Assembly (NCBI GenBank): GCA_965652145.1
Contig: CBFGTV010000069.1
Coordinates: 1-17,230, forward strand
Length of the DNA stretch: 17,230 bases
DNA from: CBFGTV01 sp965652145
GTDB lineage: Bacteria; Bacillota; Clostridia; Peptostreptococcales; Natronincolaceae
Direction: 5' to 3'
Shown here: positions 7,219 to 14,931 of the stretch, piece after piece
Layout: each line of letters starts with the position of its first letter
Position numbering within the stretch: position 1 is the stretch's first letter
Program-made: the position numbers and the translations under genes
Notes under the pieces: generated by a model
Database searches by the model: none
The model's input: the letters and a program-made list of their open reading frames with translations, nothing else
Told to the model about the DNA's origin: nothing

Positions 7219-7254
7219 ATGTTCTTGAACATACCCTTTAAAGAATTATAGAAT
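7219..7254 (+). promoter_or_regulatory. Promoter candidate with overlapping inverted repeat, upstream of the GerMN lipoprotein
   Basis: TTGAAC (7225-7230) and TAGAAT (7249-7254) are 18 bases apart and match sigma-A boxes in five of six positions at -10. The -35 box is overlapped by the inverted repeat ATGTTC-TT-GAACAT (7219-7232), which could be an operator. The start codon is 48 bases downstream of the -10 box. Confidence 0.4.
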
Positions 7255-7301
7255 TGGGTATAAGGCATAATAATTATAACAAGTAAAGGAGTGAAAGGCT
7301 A

Positions 7302-8351
7302 ATGAAAAAGCTGCTGCTAGTGTTAAGTACAATATTATTGTTAACAGCCTGTACCAAGGAGCCGGCACCAAATAATCCGGTAGAGGAGCCTACGGAATAC
7401 ACCGTTGAGGATTATTTTCCCTTTATAGAAAACACACGATTGGTTTATGAGGGAGAAGGCAATGAATATGCTGCAAAGGAAGTTTACTTTGACTTTATTG
7501 AAGGCAGCAGAGCTCAGCTTCGTATAAGTAATCCTGGAACCACAGTGGCCCAGGTATATGAGGTTAGAAATGGCGAGGTTCGGTTACTCAGTTCTCAGGA
7601 AGAAATGTATATATTTCATAATATGATAGAGGATTTATCAGCCAATACTTCATCGGCTGAGGTGGTATTAAAGGAGCCCCTTGTCAAAGGAACCAGCTGG
7701 ACCCTCACCGATGGTCGAGTTAGAGAAATTACTGGGGAACAGGTACCGGTCAAGACTCCCCATGGGGATTATGAGGCCCTTGAGGTGACCACCATAGTCG
7801 ATGAGGAAGTTAAAACCGTAGACTACTATGCAGTGGATAGAGGGTTAATTAAGACGGTTTATACCAGCGGTGACATTGAAATAGTGACAGCCTTGGCACA
7901 GGTAGAGGAAAATGCAGCCGTTAATCAGCAAATTCGCTTTTATTATCCAGATTTCCATAATGAAACCATTGTCTATGTAGAGGAAATGGTAGAATTTCAA
8001 ACCAATGATGACATTAAGAGAATTTTTCAAGAAAGACTAAAGGAAGGGCCAGGAGAAGAAATCAGGCATGTAATTGATAAAAATGTAGAGATAAAGGAAG
8101 TTTTGTATCAACCAAAGGATGAATCGGTGCTTGTAGATTTCAATAGCAATTTAATTACCGAAATGAATGCCGGTGCTTTTCTGGAGGGACAGATTTTAAA
8201 GAGCCTAGCCAATAGCTTTGGGGACTATTTCAATGTACCAAAGGTCTTTCTCCGAATTGAAGGAGAAACCTATGGGTCTGGGCACTTCTTTTTGGAAGAG
8301 GATGAATATTTGACCCCTGCCCTGGAAGAAGCCCAACCCTATCATCAGTGA
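7302..8351 (+). CDS. GerMN-domain lipoprotein
   Basis: The N-terminus (MKKLLLVLSTILLLTAC) is a lipoprotein signal with lipobox LTAC; Cys17 would be lipidated, anchoring the protein on the outer face of the membrane. A Pro/Glu-rich linker follows (about 18-33). Residues about 35-200 form a beta-rich domain, with segments such as YFPFIENTRLVYEGEGNEY and VDYYAVDRGLIKTVY. Residues about 215-340 match a GerMN domain, starting IRFYYPDFHNETIVYVE, through IKEVLYQPKDESVLVDFNS, to the final VFLRIEGETYGSG. GerMN domains occur in the sporulation/germination protein GerM and in other envelope lipoproteins, where they are thought to mediate protein or peptidoglycan contacts. AAAGGAGTG lies eight bases before the ATG. 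The gene is monocistronic. It is not GerM itself, which has tandem GerMN domains. Confidence 0.88.
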   Translation: MKKLLLVLSTILLLTACTKEPAPNNPVEEPTEYTVEDYFPFIENTRLVYEGEGNEYAAKEVYFDFIEGSRAQLRISNPGTTVAQVYEVRNGEVRLLSSQEEMYIFHNMIEDLSANTSSAEVVLKEPLVKGTSWTLTDGRVREITGEQVPVKTPHGDYEALEVTTIVDEEVKTVDYYAVDRGLIKTVYTSGDIEIVTALAQVEENAAVNQQIRFYYPDFHNETIVYVEEMVEFQTNDDIKRIFQERLKEGPGEEIRHVIDKNVEIKEVLYQPKDESVLVDFNSNLITEMNAGAFLEGQILKSLANSFGDYFNVPKVFLRIEGETYGSGHFFLEEDEYLTPALEEAQPYHQ

Positions 8352-8438
8352 TAGCTGAAAAAATCTAGTACAGAGGTTAAAAATCCTGCTTAAATAGTAA
8401 AACTTGAATTATTCAACGAGATAAATTAATGTTATAAA

Positions 8439-8490
8439 AGAGGGCTGTCTCTAAATGATTAATTAATCATTGGAAAAGGCAGCTCTTTCT
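8439..8490 (+). terminator. Terminator-like long hairpin with palindromic loop
   Basis: AGAGGGCTGTCT (8439-8450) pairs with AGGCAGCTCTTT (8477-8488) over 12 positions including G-U wobbles. The 26-base loop contains the perfect palindrome AATGATTAATTAATCATT (8454-8471), which can form its own stem. The following T-run is weak (TTTCTTC). It lies about 90 bases after the lipoprotein stop. Confidence 0.6.
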
Positions 8491-8629
8491 TCATTTATTA
8501 AGGAAAAAACTCCTCTATATGGAAGTAAAAAGGATATGTAAAAGCTTTCTTTTTTTTAGTAGGATCTTTTTCAAAAATAATGAAAACCATTGAAAATTAA
8601 GGTTTATAACAAAAAAAGGAGTGTTAGAT

Positions 8630-8677
8630 TTGACTCTACTAAAAAAATTAAGAAGGATATTTTTATTAAAAATATAA
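8630..8677 (+). CDS. Possible 15-residue cationic peptide or leader
   Basis: A TTG at 8630 follows AAAAAAAGGAGTG at a normal distance and opens a 15-codon frame, MTLLKKLRRIFLLKI, ending in TAA. The peptide would be strongly basic and amphipathic. It lies 42 bases before the aminotransferase start. It may be a leader peptide, a small membrane-active peptide, or chance in AT-rich DNA; no homologue is recognised. Confidence 0.25.
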   Translation: MTLLKKLRRIFLLKI

Positions 8678-8719
8678 TTATAATTTAAGGCAAAAATACA
8701 GTAAAGGTCAGGTGATTCA

Positions 8720-9841
8720 ATGAAGCTGAAGGATTTTGAATTGGAGGTATACTTTGATAAACACGAGTTTTCTGCTCCTTATTTGCTTGCCCAGTCAGAC
8801 TGTGAAGCCATGACAATAGGGGAGCTTTTAACCTACGAGCCAGGGGCCCAGGAGGCCCTGCTAAATGGCTGGTTAGGCTACACTGAGGTGGCCGGGAATC
8901 CAGCCCTTAGGGAGGCCATAGCAGGGCTTTATCAGGGGATAAAAGAAGATGAGGTAATTGTCCATGTGGGAGCCCAGGAGGCAATCTTTAACTTTATGAA
9001 TGTCTGCCTGAACAAAGGTGATCACATTATTAGCCAATTCCCAGTTTACCAATCCCTTTATGGGGTAGCCGAAGCCCTGGGCTGTCAGGTGTCAAAATGG
9101 CATCTTAAGCAGACAGCTGATGGGTGGGCCATGGATTTTGACGAGCTGGAAAAATTAATTAAGCCCAATACCAGACTAATTTGCGTCAATAGCCCCAATA
9201 ACCCCACAGGTTATATTTTTAGCCCCGAGGAAATGAAAAAAATTGCAGATATTGCTGCTAGGCACAACCTTTATGTATTTTATGATGAGGTCTATAAGGG
9301 GAGTGAATTCGATGAAATAGAGCGGCCCTGGTTTGCAGACCTCTATGAAAAGGGCGTGTCTTTGGGAGTTATGTCTAAGTCCTATGGCCTAGCTGGTTTG
9401 AGAATTGGCTGGATTGCCACCAAGGATAAGGATATTAGAGAAAAGATGAAACGGTTTAAGCACTATACCAGCATATGCAGCAGCGCTCCGGCTGAAGAGC
9501 TGGCCCTGATTGCCCTGCGTCATGGTGATAAGATACTAAAAAGGAATCGAAAAATCATAGAAGATAATCTCAAGATTGCAGATGCCTTCTTTAAAAAATA
9601 TAGTCAGTTATTTCAGTATAATCGTCCCATGGCGGGCCCCATCGGATTCCACCGGATCAACATTGAAATTCCCATCAGACAATTTTGTGATCAGTTGGTG
9701 GCTAAAAAGGGGGTTTTACTGCTGCCAGCAGATACTTATTTCTATGACGGACCCTATTTTAGAATGGGCTTTGGAAGAAGAAGCTTTGATGCCAATCTAA
9801 AGATTTTTGAAGCATATTTAATTGAAAAGAAATTGGTTTAA
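8720..9841 (+). CDS. PLP-dependent aminotransferase, class I/II (fold type I)
   Basis: The 373-residue protein has all fold-type-I landmarks: GAQEAIF near 84-90 for phosphate binding, NSPNNPTG at 157-164 with Asn161 contacting the cofactor ring, YDEVYKG at 188-194 with Asp189 paired to the pyridine nitrogen, SKSYGLAGLRIGW with the Schiff-base Lys220 and phosphate-binding Arg228, and a C-terminal FRMGFGRRS with the substrate-carboxylate Arg. The N-terminus (LAQSDCEAMTIGELL) resembles a subgroup that includes capreomycidine-synthase-like enzymes, but no product can be assigned. The ATG has AGGTG five bases upstream. It ends 148 bases before the AraC-type regulator on the same strand; whether they share a transcript is unclear. 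It probably acts on an amino or keto acid in the cytoplasm. Confidence 0.9.
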   Translation: MKLKDFELEVYFDKHEFSAPYLLAQSDCEAMTIGELLTYEPGAQEALLNGWLGYTEVAGNPALREAIAGLYQGIKEDEVIVHVGAQEAIFNFMNVCLNKGDHIISQFPVYQSLYGVAEALGCQVSKWHLKQTADGWAMDFDELEKLIKPNTRLICVNSPNNPTGYIFSPEEMKKIADIAARHNLYVFYDEVYKGSEFDEIERPWFADLYEKGVSLGVMSKSYGLAGLRIGWIATKDKDIREKMKRFKHYTSICSSAPAEELALIALRHGDKILKRNRKIIEDNLKIADAFFKKYSQLFQYNRPMAGPIGFHRINIEIPIRQFCDQLVAKKGVLLLPADTYFYDGPYFRMGFGRRSFDANLKIFEAYLIEKKLV

Positions 9842-9989
9842 GATTGAAATCCTGAATACTTAAAAGGCAGTTCAACCTATCTTTTTTGTTAGGAGGATGA
9901 TTATTTAAGTGTGGTTTCAGATATGCTGGGCCATGCTCTAGGCAAGTAGCGTAAGATAAAAAGATACTAGATTTAGGGGGACTCAGGTG

Positions 9990-10940
9990 ATGCATGGGAT
10001 CAAGCAAGCCCTATGGGAAGAATACAGCTTAAGAATCAATCGGGTTCAAGATTATATAGAGACCAATCTTTCAGAAGCACTTTCCCTCAAGGAGCTCTCT
10101 CGAATTGCTAATTTTTCATCCTTTCACTTTCATCGAATATTTCTGCTTTTAACTGGTGAAAGGTTATTTGAATATATACAAAGAGTTCGCCTGGAAAAGG
10201 CGGCTTTTTTTCTGATTGCTAACCCCGCCATGGAGATTGTACAAATTGCCCTGGCCTGTGGCTTTTCAAATCAAGCCTCCTTTGCCAAGGCCTTTAAAAA
10301 ATATTATGGTGTCAATGCCAGTCAATTCCGTATACAGCAGGGGGTTAAAAGACAAGGTGTTACAACAGAAAGCAATATGAGAAAAGTATCGTCCAATCAG
10401 TTTCATTATAATAATCATATAGACCATAGACCCAGGGCTTCATTCATTACCGATACAGGTATGGCCTATCAGGTAGAGGTTAAACAAGTGCCGGCCATGA
10501 AGGTAATCTACCTGCGACACAGGGGGGCTTATAAAGAAAATGCTGAATTATTTAAAGGTCTTTTCAATCAGCTGTTTCAGTGGGCCCATGAAAGGGGGCT
10601 GATGAGCGAGGAAACAAAGTGGCTTACCCTATTTCATGACAATTTAGATTTAACCGAAGAGGATAAATTGCGTATAAGCCTGTGTATGGCCGTTTCGGAG
10701 GAGGTAGAAGCAGAAGGGGAAATCGGAAGCCGGATCATTGCTGAAGGCAAATATGCCGTTGGCCGATTCCTATTGAAGGATGATCAATATCAAGAGGCCT
10801 GGGATGCCATGTATGGACACTGGCTTCCAGGAAGCGGTTATCAGCCCGATGACAGGTTAAGCTTTGAACATTACCCAGAAAACCTTTTGGAAACAAGCCG
10901 TAAAGTAGAAATTTACATACCTGTGAAGCCCCTGTGGTAA
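9990..10940 (+). CDS. AraC-family regulator with GyrI-like effector-binding domain
   Basis: This 316-residue protein has an N-terminal AraC DNA-binding domain (about 12-115), with helix-turn-helix segments around LKELSRIANFSSFHFHRIF and VQIALACGFSNQASFAKAFK, and a C-terminal GyrI-like domain (about 155-316) that opens YQVEVKQVPAMKVIYLRHRG and closes VEIYIPVK. This layout is typical of Rob-like activators that sense small molecules. AGGGGG at 9975-9980 precedes both a GTG (9987) and an adjoining ATG (9990); I prefer the ATG, with low stakes. Its stop is only 24 bases before the start of the TrmO-TrmO-UvrA fusion gene, so the two almost certainly form an operon, and the regulator likely controls the fusion gene. 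It shares architecture with the regulator at 3930-4850 but the sequences are clearly divergent. Confidence 0.92.
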   Translation: MHGIKQALWEEYSLRINRVQDYIETNLSEALSLKELSRIANFSSFHFHRIFLLLTGERLFEYIQRVRLEKAAFFLIANPAMEIVQIALACGFSNQASFAKAFKKYYGVNASQFRIQQGVKRQGVTTESNMRKVSSNQFHYNNHIDHRPRASFITDTGMAYQVEVKQVPAMKVIYLRHRGAYKENAELFKGLFNQLFQWAHERGLMSEETKWLTLFHDNLDLTEEDKLRISLCMAVSEEVEAEGEIGSRIIAEGKYAVGRFLLKDDQYQEAWDAMYGHWLPGSGYQPDDRLSFEHYPENLLETSRKVEIYIPVKPLW

Positions 10941-10964
10941 GAAGGGTAGAATGGAGGATTTAAA

Positions 10965-13900
10965 TTGGACGATAAAAAAATGGAGCTCTTTCCGGTGGGG
11001 AGATTAATCACCCGGGAGACTTGTTCAGTTGTGCAAATTATGCCGGACTATCGTCCGGCATTAAAGTATTTAGATGAATTTAGTCATGGGATATTATTTG
11101 TAGAGGGTAATCAGCCGGAAAATTTTCCAGGCCAGCATTTTCAAGATGACAAAGATCAGCAGGAGGAAATCAGGTCGGCCTATTCTTTAAGGAAGGGGAA
11201 AGTGCTTACTCCCGTGGTGAAAATAATTAAGGTGGATCAGCAGCAGGGAATGGTGGTTGTAGACCGGGTGCCAGCCTGTAGCAACAGCAGGGTCTATGAT
11301 ATAAAGCCCTATTTTCCCTGTGAAGACCGTGTAAGGCATTGCAGCCTGCCAGGGCCAATGGAGGAATGGCAGAAGTGGCGGAATGAAGAAGCAGAAATAT
11401 ATAAAAATATTGAAATAAAGGCCTTAGGGCCCGATTTCCCTCTGGGAGAAAAACATACTTTAAAGCCCCTGGGTCAAATCAGAAAAATACAGGGTACCTG
11501 CTTCCTTCGGCTTTTCAAGGTAAAGGATGATCTTCTGGTACAATTGAAGGGCTTTTCACATCTTAAGCTAATATGGTGGTTTAACAGGTTTGATCGGGCC
11601 ATGTATCGGCGGGCCACCCAGTGTAATCCTCCCTATGAAAATGCCCCCAGAACAGGGATATTTGCTTCCAGGTCTCCTGTCAGGCCCAACCCAATTGCCA
11701 TGACCACCGTTAGAATTGTAAGCATAGATCTACGAAATCAAACGATAGAGGTTTCAGGATTGGATGCCTTTGATAAAACCCCTGTCATAGATGTGATTCC
11801 CTATGTTCCAGCCCTTGACAGGGTAAAGGAGTATACAGTTCCCAAATGGCTGAATCATTGGCCGGAGTGGCTGGAGGATCAAGGGCTTAAGCTAAATGCC
11901 CAGGGCATTAAAATAGGAAAAGGGCCCCTGGAGCAATTAAAACCCTATATGGCTCTGGAAAAACAAAATTTAGAAGGTACCGATAACCTGTTTCAGAATC
12001 AACCGCAACGAATCGATTCGCCCACGAATGAAATTATAATAAGGGGTGTAAGGCAACATAATTTGAAAAATATTAGTACAACGATTCCTAAAAATAAAAT
12101 GACAGTCATTACGGGGGTCAGCGGCAGCGGAAAATCCAGCCTGGCCTTTGATACCCTGTATGCCGAAAGCCAAAGGCGTTTTATAGACAGTATGTCTGCC
12201 TTAGGCAGGGGGGCCCTGGAGCCAATGGATAAACCAGATTTCGATCAAATTCTTGGCCTTCCACCAGCCATTGCTGTAGAGCAAAAAAACCAGGGCAGAA
12301 ACCCACGATCCACCGTTGGTACCTTTACAGAAATTTACGATTTCCTGCGTCTGCTTTTTTCCAGTCTGGGGGTACGGCATTGTCCTGAATGCGGAAGGAC
12401 GGTTAAGGCCCTGGAAGTCGGCGAAATTCCTCAATTACTGTTTAAATTGCTGGCGGGAACCCAGCTTACCATAAGCCCCCTTTACCACCCCGAAAAGAAG
12501 GAAGCCTTTATCGTACCAAACCCAAAGGATGAGAAATGGAAGCAGTATAAGAAAAGGTTAGAAAATTGTATTCCACATTTTCTAACCCTGGGGAAGGGGG
12601 CCATAGAGGTGTTGATTAATCAATCAGAGAGGGTTTTGCTTCAAACCAGGGAAATATGCTATCATTGTAACCACATTTTCTTTGCCCTGACAACCTCCAC
12701 CTTTAGCTTTAATCATCCCGAAAGTATGTGCCCGGTATGCAGGGGGTTAGGGGTTAATCTTGAGGTGAATACCGATTTAATCGTTTCTAAGCCCAACCTA
12801 TCAATATTAGACGGAGCTTCGAAATGGTGGGGAAACTTAGGGAAGTTTAGTAAAAAGCCCAATGCCAATTGGATGAAGGGCGAAGTTCTGGCCCTGGCAG
12901 AGGACATGAAGGTTGATTTGGCTTTGCCATGGAAGGAGTTACCGCCGGAATTTAGGGAGCAGGCCCTTTACGGTTCCAATGGCAGGGTGGTGAAGCTTAG
13001 CTACGAGACCGGAGGCAGAAGGGGAGAAATTGCAAGACCTGTTGAGGGAGCTGTGCCCACCATTGAAAGGCTTTTCAAAGAGGGCGGTGGAGCGGGGGCA
13101 AGCCCCGTGGCTATGGAATTTATGCAGGAAAAAACCTGTCCCCACTGTAATGGTGAAGGGCTTAATGCAGAAGCCAGACATGTTTCCATTGCTTCAACCA
13201 GGTTTCCTGAAGCTGCTATGATGACAGTTGAAGAGCTTAGGAGATGGATTGAAGCCCTGCCCCAACAGCTAAGGGGAGCGGAATTAAAAATTGTCCATGA
13301 TCTATTAATAAGTATCCATAGGCGCCTAGACAATTTATTGAAATTAGGGCTTTCCTATTTAACCCTTGATCGAAGAATTCCCACCCTTTCGGGTGGCGAA
13401 TTGCAGCGATTAAGGCTGGCATCCCTCTTGAGTAGCGGTATTACCAATATATTATATGTACTGGATGAACCTTCTACAGGGCTTCATCCCAGGGATCACA
13501 AGCCACTAATTGAAATGCTTCAGCAAATTACAGAGGAAGGTAATACAGTGGTAATCGTGGAGCATGACCGTGAAACAATGCTGGCTGCCGATAAAATAAT
13601 TGATATGGGCCCCGGTGCTGGAACACAGGGAGGGATGATTGTGGCAGCAGGTTCTCCCCAAGAGGTTATGCAGAATTCAGCCTCTGAAACGGGGAAATAT
13701 CTTGCTGGTATGGAAGCTAGTAAAGAGATTGTAAGGAAAATACCTCGCCGGTGGATTAAGATTAAGGGAGCAAAGACTAATAATCTAAAAAATATAGATG
13801 TAAATTTCCCTCTGGGGGTTCTTACCTGTATTACCGGGGTCAGTGGGTCAGGTAAAAGCAGCCTGGCAATGAAAACCCTATACCCGGCAGTGACGGGCTA

Positions 13901-14747
13901 TGTTAATCACGAAGATTCCCTTTATCTAAATTGTAAAACAGTAGAAGGACTAGAGGGAATAGATGGGGTCGTATGTGTTACGCAGCAGCCCATCGGCCGA
14001 ACACCTCGATCTAATCCGGCAACCTATACGGGCGTTTTTGATCACATTAGAAGGCTGTTTGCTTCAACGGAAGGGGCTAAGAAGAAAGGCTTAAAGCAGA
14101 ATAGCTTTAGCTTTAACAGTGGAACAGGTCAATGTCAGACCTGTCATGGAGAAGGCAGAAGACGGATAGAAATGCACTATATGCCTGATATTTGGGTAGA
14201 ATGTCCAGTTTGCCGGGGAAAGCGATTTAACGCTGATGTTCTGGAAGTTAAATATCACAATCGCTCCATAGCCGAGGTATTAGCTATGAACGTTGAGGAG
14301 GCCCTGGCTTTTTTTAAAGAGCATAAAAGCATCAGTGATATTTTGCAAACCCTTTACGATGTGGGCCTTGGGTATATTAAGTTGGGGCAAAGCGCCTTGA
14401 CCTTGTCTGGTGGAGAGGCTCAACGGATTAAGCTGGCAAAGGAGCTTGCGAAGGCCCATAGGGGAAAAAATATCTACTTATTGGATGAACCAACAACAGG
14501 CCTTCATTTTTCAGATGTTGATAAGCTTCTGAGCATTCTTCAACATTTAACGAAAATGGGGAATACAGTGATCATCGTTACTCATCATATCAAGGTAATT
14601 AATCAAGCTGATTATGTGATTGATATGGGGCCGGAGGGGGGGCTGGGCGGCGGCTATATTGTTGCCCAGGGTACTCCGGAAGAAATTGCGTCAATAGAAG
14701 GCAGCCACACAGGGAGGTTATTAAAGAAAATCAAAACCCCTAGTTAA
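10965..14747 (+). CDS. Tandem TrmO (TsaA)-like domains fused to a UvrA-type double ABC ATPase
   Basis: This is one uninterrupted 1260-residue frame, starting at a TTG with GGAGG seven bases upstream. Residues about 7-130 form a degenerate TrmO-like domain. Residues about 165-290 form a second with the family signature RSPVRPNPI at 236-244. TrmO methylates t6A37 of tRNA with SAM. From about 357 the protein is UvrA-like: Walker A GVSGSGKSS (384-392), zinc Cys473/476 with Cys565/568, CPVC at 589-592, CPHC at 725-728, ABC signature LSGGE (808-812), Walker B LDEP at 833, a second Walker A at 958-966, the C-x2-C-x19-C-x2-C zinc finger at 1057-1083, and a second LSGGE at 1147-1151. The stretch between Cys473 and Cys565, where UvrB docks in canonical UvrA, is about 40 residues shorter than in E. 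coli. This suggests a UvrA2/drug-resistance-type paralogue rather than the housekeeping repair protein. It follows the AraC-type gene by 24 bases. Confidence 0.93.
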   Translation: MDDKKMELFPVGRLITRETCSVVQIMPDYRPALKYLDEFSHGILFVEGNQPENFPGQHFQDDKDQQEEIRSAYSLRKGKVLTPVVKIIKVDQQQGMVVVDRVPACSNSRVYDIKPYFPCEDRVRHCSLPGPMEEWQKWRNEEAEIYKNIEIKALGPDFPLGEKHTLKPLGQIRKIQGTCFLRLFKVKDDLLVQLKGFSHLKLIWWFNRFDRAMYRRATQCNPPYENAPRTGIFASRSPVRPNPIAMTTVRIVSIDLRNQTIEVSGLDAFDKTPVIDVIPYVPALDRVKEYTVPKWLNHWPEWLEDQGLKLNAQGIKIGKGPLEQLKPYMALEKQNLEGTDNLFQNQPQRIDSPTNEIIIRGVRQHNLKNISTTIPKNKMTVITGVSGSGKSSLAFDTLYAESQRRFIDSMSALGRGALEPMDKPDFDQILGLPPAIAVEQKNQGRNPRSTVGTFTEIYDFLRLLFSSLGVRHCPECGRTVKALEVGEIPQLLFKLLAGTQLTISPLYHPEKKEAFIVPNPKDEKWKQYKKRLENCIPHFLTLGKGAIEVLINQSERVLLQTREICYHCNHIFFALTTSTFSFNHPESMCPVCRGLGVNLEVNTDLIVSKPNLSILDGASKWWGNLGKFSKKPNANWMKGEVLALAEDMKVDLALPWKELPPEFREQALYGSNGRVVKLSYETGGRRGEIARPVEGAVPTIERLFKEGGGAGASPVAMEFMQEKTCPHCNGEGLNAEARHVSIASTRFPEAAMMTVEELRRWIEALPQQLRGAELKIVHDLLISIHRRLDNLLKLGLSYLTLDRRIPTLSGGELQRLRLASLLSSGITNILYVLDEPSTGLHPRDHKPLIEMLQQITEEGNTVVIVEHDRETMLAADKIIDMGPGAGTQGGMIVAAGSPQEVMQNSASETGKYLAGMEASKEIVRKIPRRWIKIKGAKTNNLKNIDVNFPLGVLTCITGVSGSGKSSLAMKTLYPAVTGYVNHEDSLYLNCKTVEGLEGIDGVVCVTQQPIGRTPRSNPATYTGVFDHIRRLFASTEGAKKKGLKQNSFSFNSGTGQCQTCHGEGRRRIEMHYMPDIWVECPVCRGKRFNADVLEVKYHNRSIAEVLAMNVEEALAFFKEHKSISDILQTLYDVGLGYIKLGQSALTLSGGEAQRIKLAKELAKAHRGKNIYLLDEPTTGLHFSDVDKLLSILQHLTKMGNTVIIVTHHIKVINQADYVIDMGPEGGLGGGYIVAQGTPEEIASIEGSHTGRLLKKIKTPS

Positions 14748-14748
14748 A

Positions 14749-14765
14749 CTGATGGTATTCATCAG
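14749..14765 (+). other. Small hairpin after the fusion gene
   Basis: CTGATG (14749-14754) and CATCAG (14760-14765) form a six-base stem with a five-base loop immediately after the stop codon. There is no T-run, so it may stabilise the 3' end rather than terminate. Confidence 0.4.
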
Positions 14766-14833
14766 CCCTAGAAGGGCATTGTACCAGCATAGCGTCTTAA
14801 GGTGCACTAAATAGTTCCGCCAACCATTACGGG

Positions 14834-14858
14834 CAGCTGCTAAAGCAGCTGTTTTTTT
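14834..14858 (+). terminator. Strong rho-independent terminator
   Basis: CAGCTGC (14834-14840) and GCAGCTG (14845-14851) form a perfect seven-base stem with a TAAA loop, followed by seven T. It ends the AraC/fusion transcript about 90 bases after the stop. Confidence 0.9.
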
Positions 14859-14931
14859 GTATAATGAAAACCGTTAGTCATTTTGTTAGCCAATTTTAAA
14901 AGGAAATAACTTTAATAGATTCTCATTCAAT

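Larger units (their letters stand above)
8352..8719. other. 368-base intergenic region
   Basis: This gap holds a terminator-like hairpin (8439-8488) with an 18-base palindrome in its loop, a 15-codon frame at 8630-8677 behind a strong ribosome binding site, and two overlapping TATAAT boxes (8673-8678, 8679-8684) that could start the aminotransferase transcript, though no clear -35 is seen. Otherwise it is AT-rich without recognisable content. Confidence 0.6.

Noticed and set aside
7219..7232. LexA-type SOS box near the lipoprotein promoter
   Set aside because: The half-sites are in the opposite order and spacing from the Gram-positive LexA consensus.
8352..8719. Riboswitch or T-box upstream of the aminotransferase
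   Set aside because: No conserved T-box, SAM or lysine aptamer sequence and no terminator next to the start codon were found.
10965..12050. Fusion caused by a missing stop between a trmO-like gene and a uvrA-like gene
   Set aside because: The linker is a normal coding sequence and there is no ribosome binding site with start codon just before the UvrA part, so a true single gene is the simpler reading.
13001..13333. Minus-strand open frame of 110 codons inside the UvrA-like gene
   Set aside because: It lies opposite conserved UvrA sequence and shows no independent start signal or domain.
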